Shown here: positions 60,320-64,000 of the stretch, piece by piece
Numbering within the stretch: position 1 is the stretch's first letter
How the letters are laid out: each line of letters begins with the position of its first letter
Assembly (NCBI GenBank): GCA_934726055.1
Contig: CAKVCZ010000001.1
Span: forward strand, 62,001 to 126,000
DNA: 64,000 nt
Direction: 5' to 3'
From: an uncultured Candidatus Melainabacteria bacterium
GTDB taxonomy: Bacteria > Cyanobacteriota > Vampirovibrionia > Gastranaerophilales > Gastranaerophilaceae
Made by a program: the position numbers and the translations under genes
Notes under the pieces: generated by a model
Seen by the model: only the letters and a program-made list of their open reading frames with translations
Told to the model about the DNA's origin: nothing
Databases searched by the model: none

Positions 60320-60865
60320 TTAACTCCATTTAGTTTTGTCTAAAAATAATTTTATTGCTTCTTTAAAATTTGTTGGAGTATCCAACGAATGAGCTTTGCT
60401 CTCGTATGTAGGAGTAACTCTTTTTCTTCCGGATACAAACTTTTTATATGAAAGTAAAATTATAAATATAACAATGGAAGAAATACCTACCCAAAGCATG
60501 GATATCAAAAATTTTAAAAATAAACTAAGTATGCTTTTTCTAAAAGATTTTTGAGGTTTTGCTTTGACATAATTATCAACAGACTTTTGAATTTCTGAAT
60601 TGTTTACGGAACTTTGCGAATTTATTACTTCTATCTCGTCAGAAGTAATAGAACCTGTTACAGCAGCATGTGCAGGTGTTTCAACATTTGCATTTGTAAC
60701 ACTTGTTTGAGGTTGATTTATAGCTTTAACCATATCATCGTATGATGTTGTAACAGGAATAGTGCTCGGTTCAGCAAACACAAATGCTTGTTGAACCGAA
60801 ATACAAATTACTGTTATTATAAATATTTTTAAAAGTCTTACAAAATTATTCAACTTTTTCTTCAC
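60320..60865 (-). CDS. Exported or membrane protein, unknown
   Basis: 181 residues. An N-terminal signal-like segment (VRLLKIFIITVICISVQQAF VFAEP) is followed by a Ser/Thr/Asn-rich periplasmic part (about 30-105), a second helix (about 113-138: ILSLFLKFLISMLWVGISSI) and a basic cytoplasmic tail of about 40 residues. The start overlaps the end of the RNase gene by 20 bp, so the two are linked. Not recognised. Confidence 0.5.
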   Translation of the reverse strand: MKKKLNNFVRLLKIFIITVICISVQQAFVFAEPSTIPVTTSYDDMVKAINQPQTSVTNANVETPAHAAVTGSITSDEIEVINSQSSVNNSEIQKSVDNYVKAKPQKSFRKSILSLFLKFLISMLWVGISSIVIFIILLSYKKFVSGRKRVTPTYESKAHSLDTPTNFKEAIKLFLDKTKWS

Positions 60866-62624
60866 CTGTTTTTTTTGACTTTGTTTTCGTTGCTCTTGTT
60901 GTTTTCGTCATTCTTTTTGTTTTTGCAGCACCTCTATTTGGTCTGCGAGTTTTTTTACCTTTTGCTTCATCTGCTGAATTTTCTGATTCTGATGGTAAAA
61001 TTTCAACCGATTCATTTTCTTGATTTTTATCTAATTCTACACTTACCGGTTCTTCAATTATCGGTCTAATTTCATCTTCATTAGTAATCATTGTTTCAGC
61101 GGTTTTAACATTTGAATCTTCATTCAACTGAGCTTTATTCAAATTACGCTTATTATTTCTGCCTTTTTTATTATCTTTGCGTTTTTTAGAATCCTCTTGT
61201 GCAACAACAGACGGATTTTCATCTGTCATTTCAATTGGTTGAGACTGCTCCATTTCTTGCTGTTGAGGTTGAACATTATTTTGTTTATTCTTATTTCCAT
61301 TATTTTTCTTAAATCCGCTCATTGGAAGCTTCATTTTTGCAGCTTTTGCTCTATATTCACCCTCCGCAGTCGGTGATGCAAATTTAAAATCTTCAATTAT
61401 ATATCCTTCACCATGACAATGAGGGCATTTTTTTGCAAATACCTCTGATATTGCTTGACCTTGTCTGTGTCTTGTCATTTCTACCAAACCTAAATCTGAT
61501 AATTGACCAACTTGAGGTTTTGCCTTATCGTCTTCTATTGCAATTTCCAACTCTTCCATAATTGCCAACTTATCAACACGAGAAGTCATATCAATAAAGT
61601 CTATAATAATCATACCGCCAATGTTACGTAAACGAAGTTGTCTGGCAATTTCATGTACAGCCTCAATATTCGTTTTCAAAATGGTTTCATCTTGAGTTGC
61701 TGAACTTACAAACTTACCTGAGTTTACATCAATTACAGTAAGAGCTTCTGTTTGTTGAATGAACAAATATCCGCCTGATGGCATATTTACACGCATATTT
61801 AATGCTGCTTTAATTTCTTTATGCACATTTGTTGCTATTAATAACGGTTCATTACCTTTGTATAAGGTAACTTTAATATTTTTATTCATGTGCCAATTTT
61901 GCAATAACGATTGAACTCTATTTAGGGCAAATGCCGTATCAACAATTATTTCTGTAACATCCTCCGAACAAGCTTCTCTTATAACCCTATATAATAAATC
62001 TTGATCTCTATATAATAAACTTGGCGGAGTTAAAGATTCTGCCGCTGTTACAATATTATTCCATTTTTCTAAAAGAATTTCTAAATCTTCTTGAATATCA
62101 GCTTCAGATTGACCTTCAGCTTCAGTTCTTATAATAACACCTACACCCACAGGTTTTAATAAACTTACAATTGATTTCAATCTTGCTCTTTCTTTTGAAG
62201 ATTCAATTTTTCTGCTTACGTTAATTCCCGGTTCTGATGGCATCAATACCAAAAATCTGCCCGGAAGACTTATTTCTGTTGTAACTCTTGGACCTTTATG
62301 TCCTGTTGGTTCTTTTACAACCTGTACAACTAATTTTTGATTCGGAGCTAACTTATCTTTTAATGCCCCTTTTCCCATAACATCTTGTGCATGTAAAAAG
62401 CCCATTTTATCAACACCTACATCAACAAAAGCAGCTTCTATACTTGGTAATACATTTTGAACTGTCGCCAAATACACATCGCCCAGTAAAACTTCACCTC
62501 TGTTTATGTATAAATCAAGGACTTTATCACCTTCCATTAATGCACCGATATTATCTCGTTCGGCAATTACAATCTTTTTAGAGTCATTTTGTTCTTTTGA
62601 TGAATAATTTTTTTTGTCTTTCAT
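60846..62624 (-). CDS. Rne/Rng family ribonuclease
   Basis: 592 residues. S1-type N-terminal domain (VYLATVQNVLPSIEAAFVDV then GVDKMGFLHAQDV), RNase H-like segment, then the catalytic region with ALTVIDVNSGKFVSS (D) and GGMIIIDFIDMTSRVDK (D), and the zinc-link CPHCHGEGYI. After residue about 420 there is a low-complexity tail with KKRKDNKKGRNNKRNLNK and Lys/Arg/Thr repeats at the end (GAAKTKRMTKTTRATKTKSK). It cuts single-stranded RNA in mRNA decay and rRNA processing. The tail probably binds RNA or other proteins. It is followed downstream by the membrane-protein gene and lies 17 bp after the TIGR03936-type gene. Confidence 0.93.
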   Translation of the reverse strand: MKDKKNYSSKEQNDSKKIVIAERDNIGALMEGDKVLDLYINRGEVLLGDVYLATVQNVLPSIEAAFVDVGVDKMGFLHAQDVMGKGALKDKLAPNQKLVVQVVKEPTGHKGPRVTTEISLPGRFLVLMPSEPGINVSRKIESSKERARLKSIVSLLKPVGVGVIIRTEAEGQSEADIQEDLEILLEKWNNIVTAAESLTPPSLLYRDQDLLYRVIREACSEDVTEIIVDTAFALNRVQSLLQNWHMNKNIKVTLYKGNEPLLIATNVHKEIKAALNMRVNMPSGGYLFIQQTEALTVIDVNSGKFVSSATQDETILKTNIEAVHEIARQLRLRNIGGMIIIDFIDMTSRVDKLAIMEELEIAIEDDKAKPQVGQLSDLGLVEMTRHRQGQAISEVFAKKCPHCHGEGYIIEDFKFASPTAEGEYRAKAAKMKLPMSGFKKNNGNKNKQNNVQPQQQEMEQSQPIEMTDENPSVVAQEDSKKRKDNKKGRNNKRNLNKAQLNEDSNVKTAETMITNEDEIRPIIEEPVSVELDKNQENESVEILPSESENSADEAKGKKTRRPNRGAAKTKRMTKTTRATKTKSKKTGEEKVE

Positions 62625-62641
62625 TTAAAATTCCTTTTCTT

Positions 62642-64000
62642 TTATAACTCCTCTAAATTTTCGTCAAAAAATCTTATACGCTTAATATCAAAAATCATAT
62701 CATTTGATATTATTTTCATGATATCATCCGCTCTAACAGCAGGAATATCACTACCTTGACCGGTTTTTAGGATAATAAATAAATCATTGTCTTCAAATCT
62801 GTAAGATTGTATTGACGATTTTATATTCGAAGTTTTTAGTAAACCTTTTTTGTTTTTCTTCGTAAGTAAAATTTCTTGTGAAGATAAAACTTGATTACAA
62901 TTTAACATAAAGTTTTTTAAATTACAATCATCTTTTTTGATAAGTGAAATTTTATACTCTGCCCACTGTGCAGTATGATCAATAGCTTTTTCACCAAGTT
63001 CAAGTTCCCTTATATCAACAATTTCACACCCGCAAGGAAGGTGTTTTGAAAGAATATCTTTAACTTCATCGCAAGTTATATGATTCAATAATTCGATATC
63101 TACTAATTCTTGATAACTTTCCAAGAATAACGGCAAAGCAACACCCATAGAAACTTTTGGTGTTGGATTAAAACCTTGAGTAAACGCTATTTTTAAATCG
63201 GAACGAAGTATTGCCTTTAAAAAAGTATTTTGCCAATCAAGGTGAGAAAAATATCTTAAAATTCCAAGTTTTGTAACTTTTAATCTGTATTTAAAAGTTT
63301 GAATTGTCGGTGCGGTTCTTGGATCAGCAGGTTTATGCTCAACTTTAACATAATCTCTTGCCTTAAATGGTTTATCTAAAATTTTATGAACTTTTAAGTC
63401 AGGACAAACTCCGCAATTAACACATTTTTGCTCACACGTAGGTTGAAAATTAAATTCTTCTGGTTGACCAAATGCATTTTTATATTCTTCAATAAACCAT
63501 TCTTTTCTAACCCCAATATCTATAAAATTCCAAGGTAACTCATCATTCGTTGAATATTCTTTTTTTGCTAAAGCTTTAATATCTATGCCACATTCTTTGG
63601 CTGTTTCATCCCAAACATCCTGTTTAAAATATTCTCCCCAAGCATCAAGGTAACAGCCCTTTTGATATAGTTTTTCTATAAAATCACAAAGAGAAGAATC
63701 GCCCCTTGTTAAAACTGCCTCTATTTGAGAAATTGACGGTTCGTGATAATTGAGTTTTAACCCTTTGATATGCTTTGTTTTTTCTTTCAAATATAAAACA
63801 TGCTCCATAACTTTATCCAAATCCATTTGCGGACAGAATTGAAACGGAGTAAATGGTTTTGGCACAAATATTGAAAGCGTGCAAGTAACGTCTAACCCGT
63901 GTTTTAGGCCTTTTTCCTGCTTTAAACCTCGACAGCGATAACGAATTGACTCCATTAACTTTGCAAATTCATCCATATCTTCAAGCGTTTCAGTAGGTAA
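62642..64000 (-). CDS. Radical SAM protein (TIGR03960) with DUF2344 (TIGR03936), 3' part
   Basis: The frame is open to the right edge, so the 5' half (B12-binding and radical-SAM cluster) is outside; 452 codons plus stop are present. It opens with LPTETLEDMDEFAKLMES, typical of the end of a radical-SAM barrel (G-L-P-T-E-T). SIFVPKPFTPFQFCPQMDLD and NFIDIGVRKEWFIEEYKNAF follow, then CEQKCVNCGVCPD, a cysteine group found in these proteins. From residue about 230 comes the DUF2344 domain (YRLKVTKLGILRYFSHLDWQ, then FTQGFNPTPKVSMGVALPLF). The combination with an RNase E/G gene is common in cyanobacteria and Clostridia. Function is unknown, possibly tRNA modification. Confidence 0.9.
   Translation of the reverse strand, partial: LPTETLEDMDEFAKLMESIRYRCRGLKQEKGLKHGLDVTCTLSIFVPKPFTPFQFCPQMDLDKVMEHVLYLKEKTKHIKGLKLNYHEPSISQIEAVLTRGDSSLCDFIEKLYQKGCYLDAWGEYFKQDVWDETAKECGIDIKALAKKEYSTNDELPWNFIDIGVRKEWFIEEYKNAFGQPEEFNFQPTCEQKCVNCGVCPDLKVHKILDKPFKARDYVKVEHKPADPRTAPTIQTFKYRLKVTKLGILRYFSHLDWQNTFLKAILRSDLKIAFTQGFNPTPKVSMGVALPLFLESYQELVDIELLNHITCDEVKDILSKHLPCGCEIVDIRELELGEKAIDHTAQWAEYKISLIKKDDCNLKNFMLNCNQVLSSQEILLTKKNKKGLLKTSNIKSSIQSYRFEDNDLFIILKTGQGSDIPAVRADDIMKIISNDMIFDIKRIRFFDENLEEL

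Overview
The window is an AT-rich (roughly 30% G+C by eye), gene-dense bacterial chromosome segment. The organism is Gram-negative: it has a porin-like beta-barrel with a signal peptide, GmhA, and N-terminal signal peptides on several small proteins. Three things point to a non-photosynthetic member of the Cyanobacteriota (class Vampirovibrionia/'Melainabacteria', most like the gut order Gastranaerophilales): the pilin-like protein with an A-FTLAE prepilin motif, a DprA-like Rossmann protein of the type otherwise seen in cyanobacteria, and an Rne/Rng ribonuclease next to a TIGR03960/TIGR03936-type radical-SAM protein. This placement is inferred from remembered protein families, not from a search.

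Layout. 1-5983: a decaying prophage, mostly on the minus strand (holin-like fragment, frameshifted remnant, DUF6973-like protein, shortened portal, GNAT, small terminase, head/tail-like protein, a 32-codon LuxR-type HTH, a zinc-ribbon protein). It holds two plus-strand membrane-protein genes and begins next to a block of 14-bp tandem palindromic repeats. 6143-9932: SPASM radical-SAM protein, rimI, bioY, a 52-codon gene and a pilin-like gene with its own strong promoter and terminator. 9999-18119: a glutathione-synthase-like ATP-grasp gene, then a minus-strand run gmhA, VOC lyase, ispF, HAD phosphatase, nudF, HEAT-like protein and DprA-like protein, then pcrA. 18198-24289: small secreted proteins, tRNA-Gly, dnaB, a TatD-associated radical-SAM protein and ADP-forming acetyl-CoA synthetase. 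24297-34762: small unknowns, gltX, and a notable group made of an EF-hand-like protein, an 812-aa coiled-coil protein with a central hydrophobic segment and a 720-aa calpain-like cysteine protease with 75-bp tandem repeats, followed by TspO and a GT39-type glycosyltransferase.

34861-50026 is a chemosensory region: a Cache-domain receptor, an exact 272-bp inverted copy of part of that receptor, a porin, and a 12-gene minus-strand operon. In transcription order the operon is a degenerate HD-type protein, a FliY-like SpoA protein, a TPR protein, cheY, two cheX-like genes, cheA, cheW, cheW, a receptor, cheR and cheB. Upstream and divergent lie two tandem genes sharing an N-terminal module, one alone and one fused to a receiver domain. 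The SpoA protein suggests output to a flagellar-type switch or a related C-ring.

50084-64000: a TPR membrane protein, initiator tRNA-fMet, surE, and the lipid-synthesis cluster tpiA / small ORF / DUF177 / rpmF / plsX / fabD / fabG / acpP / fabF, which lacks fabH and has a terminator-like hairpin between acpP and fabF. It ends with a methyltransferase, a YkgJ cysteine-cluster protein, a membrane protein, the RNase E/G gene and the 3' part of a TIGR03960/TIGR03936 gene cut by the window edge.

The best candidates for something new are the calpain-like protease with its coiled-coil neighbour (possible secreted effectors), the exact inverted duplication in the receptor gene, the stand-alone plus receiver-fused module pair upstream of the che operon, and the palindromic 14-bp repeat array at the prophage edge.
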